Origin: JAWPMT01 sp965229785
Lineage (GTDB): Bacteria; Bacteroidota; Bacteroidia; Cytophagales; Cyclobacteriaceae
DNA length: 64,000 bases
Assembly: GCA_965229785.1 (NCBI GenBank)
Contig: CBDDJS010000001.1
Coordinates: 2,046,001 to 2,110,000, forward strand
Reading direction: 5' to 3'
Shown here: in pieces, positions 8,889 through 17,538 of the stretch
Layout: every line of letters starts with the position of its first letter
Position numbering within the stretch: position 1 is the stretch's first letter
Translations under genes and position numbers: made by a program
The notes under the pieces: generated by a model
The model's database searches: none
What the model was told of the DNA's origin: nothing
What the model saw: only the letters and a program-made list of their open reading frames with translations

Positions 8889-10232
8889 TTATGATTGAAC
8901 TACTTCGTCCTTGTCTTCTACAAATCGCACGCAATATGCGGCCACTAAAAATGACACACCGGCCATTACCAGGGCATATATGGCATTTGAATTGAATACC
9001 CATTTCACAATTGGGCCTCCGATGATCCCATTGACGATCTGTGGGATCACTATAAAGAAATTGAAGATACCCATGTAATACCCCATTTTAGACGCTGGTA
9101 TTGAACCAGCCAGAATAGAATAAGGCATAGAAAGTATACTCGCCCATGCGATACCAATAAATGCCATCGAAATCAGCGCAAAATACTGGTCAGGTATGAA
9201 GTAGATGGAAAGCATTCCTAAACCTCCACAGATCAAAGCAATGGCATGTGTGCGTTTCCTTCCCAATTTTCCTGCCAGGATGGGCAAAGCCAGGGCAAAT
9301 ACGGCTGATACGGCGTTATAGACTGTAAACATCACCCCTACCCAGTTGCCAGCATCCTGATAGGCGGTGGAACTGGTGTCGTCGATAGAAGTACCAAATA
9401 TGTGTTGAGCAATTGCCGGCGCACTGAATACCCACATAGAAAACAAAGCAAACCACGAAAAGAACTGAACCCAGGCCAATTGCCTCATGGTTGAAGGCAT
9501 TTTGGCTATGTCTTTAAAAATGTCCCAGAAGCTACCTTCTTCTTCCTCTATGTGCCCTTCTTCACTCTCATTGAATTTTGCCAACTCTTCTGGTGAATAC
9601 TCTTTGGTTTTTACCACAGTCCATATGATCGTTGTAATGAAAATGGCTGCACCTACATAAAAGCTAAAAATGACATTATCCGGGACTTCACCTGGTCCGG
9701 CTTCTTTGGAAACACCCATCCACTCCGCCAGCATATAGGGTAAAAATGAACCGACTACAGCTCCCACTCCAATCAACACTGCCTGAACAGAAAAGCCCTG
9801 AGTCCGTTGTTCCGAGGGCAACATGTCCGCTACCAGCGCCCGGAATGGTTCCATAGAAATATTGATGGAGGCATCCATAATCATAAGAATACCTGCCCCA
9901 ACGAACATTGGAGGGATGAAAGCCGCAAGTGAACCCGAGTTCGGCATGAAGCATAAAGCAATAGAGGCCAAAATCGCTCCTGTCAGAAAATAAGGTCTTC
10001 GTCTACCGAGAACATTCCAGGTACGATCACTAAAGTGTCCTATGATCGGTTGTACCAACAAACCTGTAACCGGAGCCGCAAGCCAAAACCAGGACAGATG
10101 TTCAACATCCGCACCAAAGTTCTGAAGGATTCTACTGGCATTAGCATTTTGTAAGGCAAACCCAAACTGGATCCCCAGAAAGCCGAAGCTCATGTTCCAT
10201 ATTTGGGCGACCGACAATAAAGGCTTCTTCAT
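8889..10232 (-). CDS. MFS sugar transporter (SLC45/GPH-like, probably maltose or sucrose)
   Basis: A 447-residue protein with about 12 predicted TM helices. The loop 2-3 motif GHFSDRTWNVLGRRRPYF is typical of the sugar/H+ symporters of the GPH and plant SUT/SLC45 type. Bacteroidota relatives are commonly annotated as maltose transporters or general MFS transporters. Its position directly upstream of malQ supports uptake of maltose or maltodextrin into the cytoplasm, where MalQ would act on it. A central acidic cytoplasmic loop (NESEEGHIEEEEGS) separates the two six-helix halves. The ATG at 10232 follows an A/T-rich leader, and a LacI-type palindrome lies about 180 bp upstream. The substrate is inferred from context. 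Confidence 0.88.
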   Translation of the reverse strand: MKKPLLSVAQIWNMSFGFLGIQFGFALQNANASRILQNFGADVEHLSWFWLAAPVTGLLVQPIIGHFSDRTWNVLGRRRPYFLTGAILASIALCFMPNSGSLAAFIPPMFVGAGILMIMDASINISMEPFRALVADMLPSEQRTQGFSVQAVLIGVGAVVGSFLPYMLAEWMGVSKEAGPGEVPDNVIFSFYVGAAIFITTIIWTVVKTKEYSPEELAKFNESEEGHIEEEEGSFWDIFKDIAKMPSTMRQLAWVQFFSWFALFSMWVFSAPAIAQHIFGTSIDDTSSTAYQDAGNWVGVMFTVYNAVSAVFALALPILAGKLGRKRTHAIALICGGLGMLSIYFIPDQYFALISMAFIGIAWASILSMPYSILAGSIPASKMGYYMGIFNFFIVIPQIVNGIIGGPIVKWVFNSNAIYALVMAGVSFLVAAYCVRFVEDKDEVVQS

Positions 10233-10404
10233 ACTATTTTTAGGTTTTTTGGGTGAATTTTTCCTATCTCTTCAATACCAAAATCGGCATTCAATATTTT
10301 TTTACTTTTTTTTCAAAATCAGGTGCGTTTTTTTCCAAATCGTCCAAGAATTTGTTGTTTCCCCTCCGACTCCAAAGCAGACACCTTATTCGCACCTTGA
10401 TCGT

Positions 10405-10418
10405 CGCAAACGTTTGAA
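10405..10418. promoter_or_regulatory. LacI-family operator-like palindrome
   Basis: CGCAAACGTTTG, with the perfect 10-bp palindrome CAAACGTTTG centred on CG, matches the left and central part of the PurR/CcpA/LacI-type consensus ACGCAAACGTTTGCGT. It lies in the divergent region upstream of the MFS-malQ operon. Maltose regulators of the LacI family are common in Bacteroidota, but none is encoded in this window. Confidence 0.5.
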
Positions 10419-10671
10419 ACAATACCCCAGTCCCGATTCCTCAAAAAATCCAACTTTCTTGACTTTTATCAACTCCGAAAAATAGGAAAAATCTGCGATT
10501 TTAGGCGTTATTTCAACATTAATAACCAAGTAGATCTTTGAGCAACGCGGCTCATTTCTTTTAAAATTGCTAGTAAAAATGGGATCGAATCACCTTAAAA
10601 TTCATAAGAAAAATGAAATGATTATTCGTTCTAAAATTCTTCCTAGCGAAAATTCGCTGGAGAGATCCTTA

Positions 10672-10697
10672 TTGTGTGATGATTACGTTTATATTTG
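10672..10697 (+). promoter_or_regulatory. Promoter of fbaA (TAnnTTTG -7 box)
   Basis: TATATTTG at 10690-10697 is an exact Bacteroidota -7 element (TAnnTTTG). A TTG trinucleotide at 10672 is a possible -33 element, though the 15-bp spacer is shorter than usual. Predicted transcription starts near 10704, about 30 nt before the ATG at 10734. This argues against the in-frame TTG at 10695 as the start codon. Confidence 0.6.
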
Positions 10698-10733
10698 CCC
10701 AAATTTTTAAAAAGATCTAACGCTGAAGTAATT

Positions 10734-11798
10734 ATGAAATTCAGACCTGGGGTACTCGCGGGACAGGAAGTCACTGACTTATTGAACTATGCGAATGAGA
10801 ACCAATTCGCACTTCCTGCTGTCAACGTCGTAGGTACGAACTCGATGAACGCAGTAATGGAAACTGCGAAAGAAGTGAATTCGCCGGTGATCATCCAGTT
10901 TTCAAACGGTGGTGCTGCTTTCGTAGCAGGTAAAGGGCTTTCTAATGATGGTCAACGAGCTGCAGTAGCCGGTGCAGTAGCTGGCGCAAAACACGTGCAC
11001 GAGCTTGCTGAAATGTACGGTGTAACCGTAATCCTTCACACCGACCACTGCGCTAAGAAATTGCTTCCATGGATGGATGGCATGATGGCCGCCAATGAAA
11101 AACATTTCGAGCAAACCGGAAAAGCTTTGTTCAGCTCTCACATGTTGGATCTTTCCGAAGAGCCTATTGAAGAGAACATCGAAACTTCCCGACAATACTT
11201 CGAGCGAATGAACAAAATCGGTATCACCCTTGAGATCGAATTAGGCATTACCGGTGGTGAAGAAGATGGTGTAGATAATACGGATGTAGATAACTCTAAA
11301 CTCTACACGCAACCTGAAGAGGTGTCTTACTCATACGAGCAACTCAAAACTGTCGGTGATAACTTCACCATTGCAGCTGCTTTCGGAAATGTACATGGGG
11401 TTTACAAACCTGGAAATGTTCAGCTGTCTCCTATCATTCTTAAAAACTCTCAGGATTATATTCAGAAGAAATTCAACACCGGACATAATCCTGTGAATTT
11501 CGTATTCCATGGGGGATCAGGGTCTTCTCAGGAAGAGATCAGAGAAGCCATTTCTTACGGTGCAATCAAAATGAACATCGATACGGATATGCAGTGGGCG
11601 ACCTGGGATGGTATCAGAAGCTACTACGTGGCGAATGAGGGCTATTTGCAATCACAAATTGGAAACCCTGACGGGGACGATGTACCTAATAAGAAATACT
11701 ACGATCCTAGAAAATGGTTGAGAGAAGGTGAAAAAACTTTCGTAGCTCGATTGAAGCAAGCATTCGAAGATTTGAATAACATCAATCGAAACGCATAA
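10734..11798 (+). CDS. fbaA: Class II fructose-bisphosphate aldolase
   Basis: A 354-residue zinc-dependent aldolase of the E. coli FbaA (class IIA) type. It interconverts fructose-1,6-bisphosphate with dihydroxyacetone phosphate and glyceraldehyde-3-phosphate in glycolysis and gluconeogenesis. Visible signatures are LHTDHCAKK (zinc His and catalytic Asp), LEIELGITGGEEDGVDN (the class IIA active-site loop), AAFGNVHGVY, FVFHGGSGSS (zinc His and phosphate loop) and NIDTDMQWA. The ATG at 10734 is preferred over an in-frame TTG at 10695, because that TTG lies inside the -7 promoter box. A strong hairpin terminator follows at 11858. The neighbouring GH13 and MalQ genes place it in a carbon-metabolism neighbourhood, though it appears to be its own unit. 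Confidence 0.97.
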   Translation: MKFRPGVLAGQEVTDLLNYANENQFALPAVNVVGTNSMNAVMETAKEVNSPVIIQFSNGGAAFVAGKGLSNDGQRAAVAGAVAGAKHVHELAEMYGVTVILHTDHCAKKLLPWMDGMMAANEKHFEQTGKALFSSHMLDLSEEPIEENIETSRQYFERMNKIGITLEIELGITGGEEDGVDNTDVDNSKLYTQPEEVSYSYEQLKTVGDNFTIAAAFGNVHGVYKPGNVQLSPIILKNSQDYIQKKFNTGHNPVNFVFHGGSGSSQEEIREAISYGAIKMNIDTDMQWATWDGIRSYYVANEGYLQSQIGNPDGDDVPNKKYYDPRKWLREGEKTFVARLKQAFEDLNNINRNA

Positions 11799-11857
11799 CC
11801 GATTCCATTTAGATTTGTGGCTCCAATGAATCAGGATGCCAACAACGCTAAAATATT

Positions 11858-11888
11858 AGCCCTTTCAATTGTTGGAGGGGCTTTTTTA
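11858..11888 (+). terminator. Intrinsic terminator after fbaA
   Basis: A 9-bp stem (11858-11866 with 11874-11882, including two G-U pairs) closes a 7-nt loop and runs directly into TTTTTT at 11882-11887. This is a canonical rho-independent terminator on the plus strand. Confidence 0.8.
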
Positions 11889-11983
11889 TTACAGTCTTGT
11901 AAGAGGACGTGAAAGAGAGCAGGAAAAACGTAAGCAATGGATGGACAGTATATCCACCATTAAGCGCCATTAGCAACAAAAGA

Positions 11984-13690
11984 ATGGTCATTTATCACGT
12001 AATGACCCGTCTTTTTGGCAATCAAAATAGTACCAACGAGCCCTGGGGTACGCTGGAAGAAAATGGCGTTGGGAAGTTCGATGATTTTACCTCGGAAGTA
12101 CTGCTTCAACTTGCTAATGACGGTTACACCCATATCTGGTATACAGGCGTAATCGAACATGGGGTATTGACCGATTACCGATCGGATGGAATTCCATTGG
12201 ATGATGCAGATGTGATTAAGGGACGTGCTGGCTCTCCTTATGCCATCAAAGACTATTACGATGTTAACCCGGACCTGGCCAACGTTGTTGACCATCGGAT
12301 GGCGGAATTTGAAGCGCTTCTTGATAGAAGTCACTGTGCCGGGCTAAAGGTCCTTATCGATTTTGTCCCGAATCATGTGGCGAGAAGTTATCATTCTGAT
12401 CAAAATCCCGGAAATTTCCCGGACTTTGGAATGGACGATGACCTAACCAAGTCTTTTGACCCTAACAACAATTTCTATTACTTCCCCAACCAGGCTTTTC
12501 AGGTACCCGCCGATTACCAATCTCTTGGAGCGCATGATTTCCCAACTAAAGACGGATTTTTTGATGAAAATCCTGCAAAAGCCACAGGGAATGATGTCTT
12601 CTCTCCTACTCCTACTGTCAACGACTGGTTCGAGACGGTCAAACTCAATTACGGTGTAGATTATCTCGACCATCGCAGGACTTATTTCGATCCAATTCCT
12701 AACACCTGGTTAAAAATGAAGGATATCCTTCTGTATTGGGCAGGCAAGGGTGTGGATGGATTTCGATGCGATATGGCTGAAATGGTCCCTGTGGAGTTTT
12801 GGCAATGGGTGATCAATGAAGTGAAATCAGTCCATCCGAAAATCACATTCACGGCAGAGATCTACGTTCCCGATAATTACCGTAGCTATATCTTCGACGG
12901 AGGGTTCGATTACCTCTATGATAAGGTAGAACTCTATGATACCCTGAAACAAATCGTTCAGGGACATGCATCGACGGACCATATCACTCGGGTATGGCAG
13001 TCTCAGGAAGGCATTTCAGATCACATGCTCCGATTTCTGGAAAATCACGATGAGCAACGAATTGCCTCTCCGGATTTTGCCGGAAACATGAATAAGGGAA
13101 TTCCTATGATGGCGGTCACGGCTTTTATGCACAAAGGCCCCATTATGATGTACTTTGGACAGGAAGTTGGTGAACCCGGAAAAGGATTCGCAGGTTTTAG
13201 TAGTGATGATGGCCGGACTACTATTTTTGATTACTGGGGTGTACCGGAACATCAAAAATGGATGAACCATGGAAAGTTTGACGGTGGATTGCTAAGTGAG
13301 GAGCAACTTGAACTACGGAATCGATACACGCAGATCCTGCTGTCGACCAATTTTGAAATTGCTCTTCGCGAAGGACAATTTTTCGACCTTCATTACTATA
13401 ACCGGACTGCTCACTATCAGGGCTATAGTAATCGTGTTTATGCATTCCTGAGACACACAGAAGCCGAGCAGTTGTTGATTGTTGTGAATTTTGGTGAGGA
13501 ACCGGAAGAAACAGCCATTAAAATTCCTGAAGAAGCATGGCAAAAGATGAACATCCTTCAGGAAAAAGTGACCATTGGTCATGAAGAAATTTATCGTCGC
13601 TCAACAGTGAACTACGATACGCCTTCTGAATTAAAAATAATAATCCCTGCATTGGACTATAAATTGATCAAAATCGAAAAGCATCTTTAA
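11984..13690 (+). CDS. Alpha-amylase family glycosyl hydrolase (GH13)
   Basis: A GH13 enzyme of about 568 residues. The four conserved regions are present: DFVPNHVARS (region I), GVDGFRCDMAEMVP with nucleophile Asp263, FTAEIY with acid/base Glu292, and FLENHDEQR with Asp356 (numbers from ATG 11984). The C-terminal 100 residues form the usual beta domain (RVYAFLRHTEAEQLLIVVNFG). No signal peptide is visible, so it probably acts in the cytoplasm on malto-oligosaccharides or glycogen. A GTG at 11909 would add 25 residues, but the conserved fold begins at MVIYHVMTRLFG and the ATG is preceded by an A-rich stretch. Whether it hydrolyses, isomerises or transfers cannot be decided here. It is followed closely (13 bp) by the hydroxyacyl-CoA dehydrogenase gene. 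Confidence 0.9.
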   Translation: MVIYHVMTRLFGNQNSTNEPWGTLEENGVGKFDDFTSEVLLQLANDGYTHIWYTGVIEHGVLTDYRSDGIPLDDADVIKGRAGSPYAIKDYYDVNPDLANVVDHRMAEFEALLDRSHCAGLKVLIDFVPNHVARSYHSDQNPGNFPDFGMDDDLTKSFDPNNNFYYFPNQAFQVPADYQSLGAHDFPTKDGFFDENPAKATGNDVFSPTPTVNDWFETVKLNYGVDYLDHRRTYFDPIPNTWLKMKDILLYWAGKGVDGFRCDMAEMVPVEFWQWVINEVKSVHPKITFTAEIYVPDNYRSYIFDGGFDYLYDKVELYDTLKQIVQGHASTDHITRVWQSQEGISDHMLRFLENHDEQRIASPDFAGNMNKGIPMMAVTAFMHKGPIMMYFGQEVGEPGKGFAGFSSDDGRTTIFDYWGVPEHQKWMNHGKFDGGLLSEEQLELRNRYTQILLSTNFEIALREGQFFDLHYYNRTAHYQGYSNRVYAFLRHTEAEQLLIVVNFGEEPEETAIKIPEEAWQKMNILQEKVTIGHEEIYRRSTVNYDTPSELKIIIPALDYKLIKIEKHL

Positions 13691-13703
13691 TAATAACCCA
13701 TCA

Positions 13704-14597
13704 ATGAGTATTAAAAACGTAGCAGTAATCGGATCAGGAACCATGGGCAATGGTATCGCCCATGTCTTTGCCCAAACCGGATATCAAGTGAATTTAGTAG
13801 ATATTTCCGCAGAGGCCCTGGAACGCGCACTTGGCACCATCGGAAAAAATCTGGATCGACAGATCAAAAAGGAAAAAATCACCGAAGCAGACAAAGACGC
13901 AACTCTTGGACGTATCACCACCTTTACTGAAACCAGCGAAGGCATCAAATCAGCGGACCTGGTAGTTGAGGCTGCCACTGAAAATGAGTCCATCAAACTC
14001 AAGATCTTTCAGGACATGGATCAACATGCGCCAGATCATGCGATCCTTGCCACGAACACCTCCTCGATTTCAATTACCAAAATTGCTGCAGTCACGAAAA
14101 GGCCAGGCCAGGTAATTGGTATGCACTTCATGAATCCCGTCCCGGTCATGAAGTTGATCGAAGTAATTCGGGGCTACGCCACTTCCGATGACACCACAAA
14201 TACGATCATGGAACTGAGCAAGAATCTGGGTAAAGTCCCCGTAGAGGTCAATGATTATCCAGGATTTGTGGCAAATCGCATACTCATGCCGATGATCAAC
14301 GAAGCGATCTATTCTTTGTATGAAGGTGTGGCGGGTGTCGAAGAGATAGATACGGTCATGAAACTTGGTATGGCACACCCCATGGGCCCATTACAATTGG
14401 CCGACTTCATCGGACTGGATGTGTGTTTATCGATCTTAAATGTACTTTATGAAGGATTTGGCAACCCAAAATACGCCCCGTGTCCTCTGCTGGTAAACAT
14501 GGTTACCGCCGGTTATAAAGGAGCCAAGACGGGTGAAGGTTTTTGGAAATACACACCTGGATCAAAGGATATTCAGGTAAGTTCTATGTTCCAATAA
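13704..14597 (+). CDS. hbd: 3-hydroxybutyryl-CoA dehydrogenase
   Basis: A 297-residue NAD(P)-dependent 3-hydroxyacyl-CoA dehydrogenase. The N-terminal Rossmann domain carries GSGTMGNGIAHVFAQ and an acidic residue at the end of strand 2 (VDIS). Next come EAATENESIKLKIF, NTSSISITKIA, the catalytic-His region GMHFMNPVPVMKLIE and NDYPGFVANRILMP leading into the helical dimerisation domain. Length and motifs match stand-alone Hbd/PaaH-type enzymes, which oxidise (S)-3-hydroxybutyryl-CoA to acetoacetyl-CoA or run the reverse reaction. It starts 13 bp after the GH13 stop, so the two may be co-transcribed although their pathways differ. A strong hairpin follows it. Confidence 0.95.
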   Translation: MSIKNVAVIGSGTMGNGIAHVFAQTGYQVNLVDISAEALERALGTIGKNLDRQIKKEKITEADKDATLGRITTFTETSEGIKSADLVVEAATENESIKLKIFQDMDQHAPDHAILATNTSSISITKIAAVTKRPGQVIGMHFMNPVPVMKLIEVIRGYATSDDTTNTIMELSKNLGKVPVEVNDYPGFVANRILMPMINEAIYSLYEGVAGVEEIDTVMKLGMAHPMGPLQLADFIGLDVCLSILNVLYEGFGNPKYAPCPLLVNMVTAGYKGAKTGEGFWKYTPGSKDIQVSSMFQ

Positions 14598-14610
14598 ACG
14601 TCGGTATTTC

Positions 14611-14656
14611 GTGGGTAATTGATTTTTTATTTCTTTAATTACCCACTTCCTTTTAA
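14611..14656 (+). terminator. Hairpin terminator after hbd
   Basis: Perfect 10-bp arms GTGGGTAATT/AATTACCCAC (14611-14620 and 14637-14646) with a T-rich 16-nt loop, followed by a T-rich tract (TTCCTTTTAATTT). It lies 14 bp after the hbd stop. Confidence 0.65.
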
Positions 14657-14700
14657 TTTCAGGTCTGATTTAGACGTAACCTAAGCCTCGCCTGCTGAAA

Positions 14701-15498
14701 ATGAAGTTCGTTAATCGGGTTTTCCTGAATGAGCAAATGATCATCTATGCGATCATTCTCAACTCGATCGTCTTATTTGCCCTGGGATTTCCGGGCCTCC
14801 GTGATTCGTTGTTACTCGAACGAGTCGATCACCTATTTACTATATTCTTTGCGCTGGAAGCGATCTTCAAGATCCGCATGTACGGTTGGTACCTGTATAG
14901 CAGAAATGCCTGGAACAGGTTCGACTTTATTTTGGTCATCATCTCGATTCCTTCGCTGTTCGAGTTGACGCATCTTTTCCCGGACATAAGCTTCTTACTG
15001 GTATTCCGGCTGTTACGAATTCTTAGGATACTCAGGTTCTTACGGTTCATACCCAACATTCAGCAGATGTTTGCGGGCATTACCCGCGCATTCAAAGCTT
15101 CGATCTTTATCCTGATCGTTCTCTTTATTTATAATGTCCTGTTAGCTGTTTTAGGCACCTTCCTGTTCAGCGATGTTTCGCCACATCATTTTGGTAATCC
15201 TTTGCTCTCTCTGTATTCCATATTCCAGATATTCACCGTTGAGGGTTGGAATGATATTCCAGAGGCATTATTAGTTAACATTCCGGACGATGCACACCTC
15301 ATGCAAGGGTTCGTCCGCATTTTCTTTGTGATGGTGGTCTTGTCAGGTGGGATTTTCGGCTTTTCCATCGTAAATGCCATTTTTGTGGATGAGATGATCC
15401 AGGACAATAACAATGATCTGGAACAGAAAATAGACGAGCTCAACCGCAAGATTGATATGCTGGTCAGAGATCGCAATGATCAGACCCTGGACGAATAG
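14701..15498 (+). CDS. Voltage-gated cation channel (BacNav/Cav-like ion transporter)
   Basis: A 265-residue six-TM channel subunit. S1-S3 lie at about 12-95. S4 carries five arginines at every third position (R103, R106, R109, R112, R115), a complete voltage sensor. S5 is at about 133-155, the pore loop at 168-190 and S6 at about 200-230. A C-terminal predicted coiled coil (about 231-262, NDLEQKIDELNRKIDML) matches the tetramerisation helix of bacterial Nav channels. The selectivity filter is TVEGWND (179-185), where NaChBac-type channels have TLESW. The Gly after Glu and the Asp three residues on resemble Ca2+ channel filters, so calcium permeation is plausible. It stands between an enzyme gene and a serine hydrolase, and no regulator is visible. 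Confidence 0.88.
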   Translation: MKFVNRVFLNEQMIIYAIILNSIVLFALGFPGLRDSLLLERVDHLFTIFFALEAIFKIRMYGWYLYSRNAWNRFDFILVIISIPSLFELTHLFPDISFLLVFRLLRILRILRFLRFIPNIQQMFAGITRAFKASIFILIVLFIYNVLLAVLGTFLFSDVSPHHFGNPLLSLYSIFQIFTVEGWNDIPEALLVNIPDDAHLMQGFVRIFFVMVVLSGGIFGFSIVNAIFVDEMIQDNNNDLEQKIDELNRKIDMLVRDRNDQTLDE

Positions 15499-15739
15499 TG
15501 ATCAAATCTCGAAATTACCTTTAGAAGGAAGTAGCTTCGCTTCCGATTCAAATGTCTGTTTTCATCAATCACGATGAAGAAACCTAAGCTACCAAACAAA
15601 AATCTTAGCGGAATTTTCAACAGACTTTTAGACTATAAACTGCACCGTTCCATGCATTTGATCGGGTGGAATACTTCCTTACCAACAAATTACAGTTAAT
15701 TCTTGCAACCAAAATCAATATTATTCCCTCCTATCGAAT

Positions 15740-16858
15740 ATGAGACACCATCAGATATTTGGCCCAATTGTGGCCCTACTTTTGACAATAACGGCCTGTA
15801 ATCCAAAGACGGAACACCAAAGCGGCCAAAACAACCATGCTTTCATAAAAAATATCAATGGTGTTGAGATCTCAATCGATTCACTAGAAGTATTCATCGA
15901 GCGAGGCATGGAAGATATGAATATGGCAGGATTATCTATTGCATTTATCAACCGAGGAAAAGTGGTTTATCATTCGAATAATGGTTACAGCAGCACAAAA
16001 ACTAAACTGAAGGTTGATCAAACAACAATTTTCGAAGCGGCTTCGATATCTAAGCCGGTATTTGCTTATACGGTCATGAAACTCGTCGATTCCGGTTTAT
16101 TAGACCTGGATCGGCCTTTATCCGAATACTTGAACGAAGACTATCCTGGTTTAAATTTGAATGATGATAAAGTGAAAAAAATTACCGCTCGCATGGTGCT
16201 TTCCCATACGTCCGGATTTCCAAATTGGCGCGAAGGGTTTGACCTCAAACTTCAGTTTGATCCAGGTACTGCTTTTAGCTATTCAGGTGAAGGGTATCAA
16301 TATCTGGTTGGTGCAGTAATGGCCATATTAAAAACGGATTACCCGGGTCTTGAAGACTTTTTCCATAAAGAAGTCGCCATTCCACTTGGCATGCCTCATA
16401 CCAAGTTTGTTCAGGATGAATACAATCTTAAGCATAAGGCAAAGCCCCACAAAAACGGAATTGAAATTGCTCAAGGTAATCCTGACAATGAATTCAATGC
16501 CGCTGCGGCTTTACATTCGGAGGCTTCAGAATATGCAAAATTCATCATCGCCCTGCTACTACAAAAAGGGCTATCCAGAGAAAGGTTTGTGGATCTTTTT
16601 ACGGAACAAGTGAAAACACCTGATTTGGAATGGTTCAGCGAAGTGGGCATCACCCATTGGACATTAGGATTTGCCAAACACCATTTTGACTATCTGCCTC
16701 GCCCCATTTACGGGCATGTGGGCAATAACGAGGGATTCACGAGTCTATTTCTAATGGACCTGAAAGAGCAATGGGGTATGATCATGTTTACCAACACGGA
16801 TCAGTCAGACAATTTTGGGTTTGATCTTTTCAAAAGAGTAAATCAAGCCACGAAATAA
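15740..16858 (+). CDS. Serine hydrolase of the beta-lactamase/PBP4* family (lipoprotein)
   Basis: A 372-residue class C beta-lactamase-like protein. A lipoprotein signal (LTITACNPK) suggests membrane anchoring. The catalytic SxxK tetrad is SISK in FEAASISKPVF. The YxN-equivalent tyrosine is YSG in AFSYSGEGYQYL, and the KTG-equivalent is HVGNNEG. This family includes D-aminopeptidases, esterases and penicillin-binding-like enzymes, and the substrate cannot be inferred. The gene is monocistronic, preceded by a 240-bp gap with no clear signal. Its last 16 bp overlap the convergent ABC ATPase gene. Confidence 0.88.
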   Translation: MRHHQIFGPIVALLLTITACNPKTEHQSGQNNHAFIKNINGVEISIDSLEVFIERGMEDMNMAGLSIAFINRGKVVYHSNNGYSSTKTKLKVDQTTIFEAASISKPVFAYTVMKLVDSGLLDLDRPLSEYLNEDYPGLNLNDDKVKKITARMVLSHTSGFPNWREGFDLKLQFDPGTAFSYSGEGYQYLVGAVMAILKTDYPGLEDFFHKEVAIPLGMPHTKFVQDEYNLKHKAKPHKNGIEIAQGNPDNEFNAAAALHSEASEYAKFIIALLLQKGLSRERFVDLFTEQVKTPDLEWFSEVGITHWTLGFAKHHFDYLPRPIYGHVGNNEGFTSLFLMDLKEQWGMIMFTNTDQSDNFGFDLFKRVNQATK

Positions 16859-17535
16859 TCCTCTAAAGCTTCAAGCGTGTCACTTCCCGTACGAACATCC
16901 ATTTTTACCTGCCCGGCTTCAATCAGCACAATGCGCGAACATACATCTACTACGCTTTGCAGATTGTGACTTGACAGGATCATGGTTACACCCGCTTCAG
17001 CTTTTGCCCGAACCATTTTCATCAGTCTTGATTGGGACGTAGGATCCAGGTGTGCGAATGGCTCATCCAGAATGATCATTTTGGGATCTCCAAGCAACGT
17101 GGATAAGACCCCCACCCTTACCTTCGATCCAGTCGAAAGTTCGCGGATCATTTTGTTGTTCTCGCGGATATCATCATTGACGAATTCCGAGTAATCCTTC
17201 AGCAATTGTGCTACAGCTTGCTTGCTTACACCAATGGCTTTACCTATGAACTCCAGATATTCTATTGGTTTCAAAAAGTCGATCAGAAAGCCCTCATCCA
17301 CAAAAGCGTGAACGCCTGATTTCCAATGGTCGGATTTGGTAACGGATTTTCCGAATATCTCAACAAAACCTGTTGAAGGAGGTAATAAATCTAAGATTGT
17401 CCGAAAAAGCGTGGTTTTGCCGGCCCCATTGTTACCTACTATTCCGACACATTCTCCTTGCTGAAATTTTAATGCCTGAATATCGAGGGCTCGTTTGCCA
17501 CTAAAATCTTTGGTCAACTGCTGTATTTGTATCAT
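16843..17535 (-). CDS. ABC transporter ATP-binding protein
   Basis: A 230-residue ABC ATPase. Walker A is GNNGAGKTT near 35. The signature is LSTGSKVRVGV, a G in place of the usual LSGGQ third position. Walker B is MIILDEP, and the switch histidine is in LSSHN. It starts 3 bp after the stop of a DUF5687 membrane protein, which is almost certainly its permease partner. The pair forms a two-gene exporter module typical of Bacteroidota. The last 16 bp overlap the 3' end of the serine hydrolase on the other strand. Confidence 0.93.
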   Translation of the reverse strand: MIQIQQLTKDFSGKRALDIQALKFQQGECVGIVGNNGAGKTTLFRTILDLLPPSTGFVEIFGKSVTKSDHWKSGVHAFVDEGFLIDFLKPIEYLEFIGKAIGVSKQAVAQLLKDYSEFVNDDIRENNKMIRELSTGSKVRVGVLSTLLGDPKMIILDEPFAHLDPTSQSRLMKMVRAKAEAGVTMILSSHNLQSVVDVCSRIVLIEAGQVKMDVRTGSDTLEALEDYFVA

Positions 17536-17538
17536 GAT

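Larger units (their letters stand above)
10233..10733. other. Divergent regulatory region between MFS/malQ and fbaA
   Basis: About 500 bp without a convincing gene. It holds a LacI-type palindrome at 10407-10416 and the fbaA -7 element at 10690-10697. Otherwise it is A/T-rich with several A or T runs. An open frame at 10192-10485 on the plus strand overlaps the MFS start and has low-complexity Phe/Lys content, so I do not treat it as a gene. Confidence 0.7.

Noticed and set aside
10192..10485. 97-codon plus-strand frame in the fbaA upstream region
   Set aside because: Overlaps the start of the MFS gene, is dominated by Phe/Lys from T/A runs, and has no domain resemblance.
10695..10733. N-terminal extension of fbaA from TTG at 10695
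   Set aside because: The TTG lies in the promoter -7 box, so it would not be in the transcript.
15525..15550. Small GGAAG/CTTCC hairpin after the channel gene
   Set aside because: 5-bp stem with no T-run; too weak to call a terminator.
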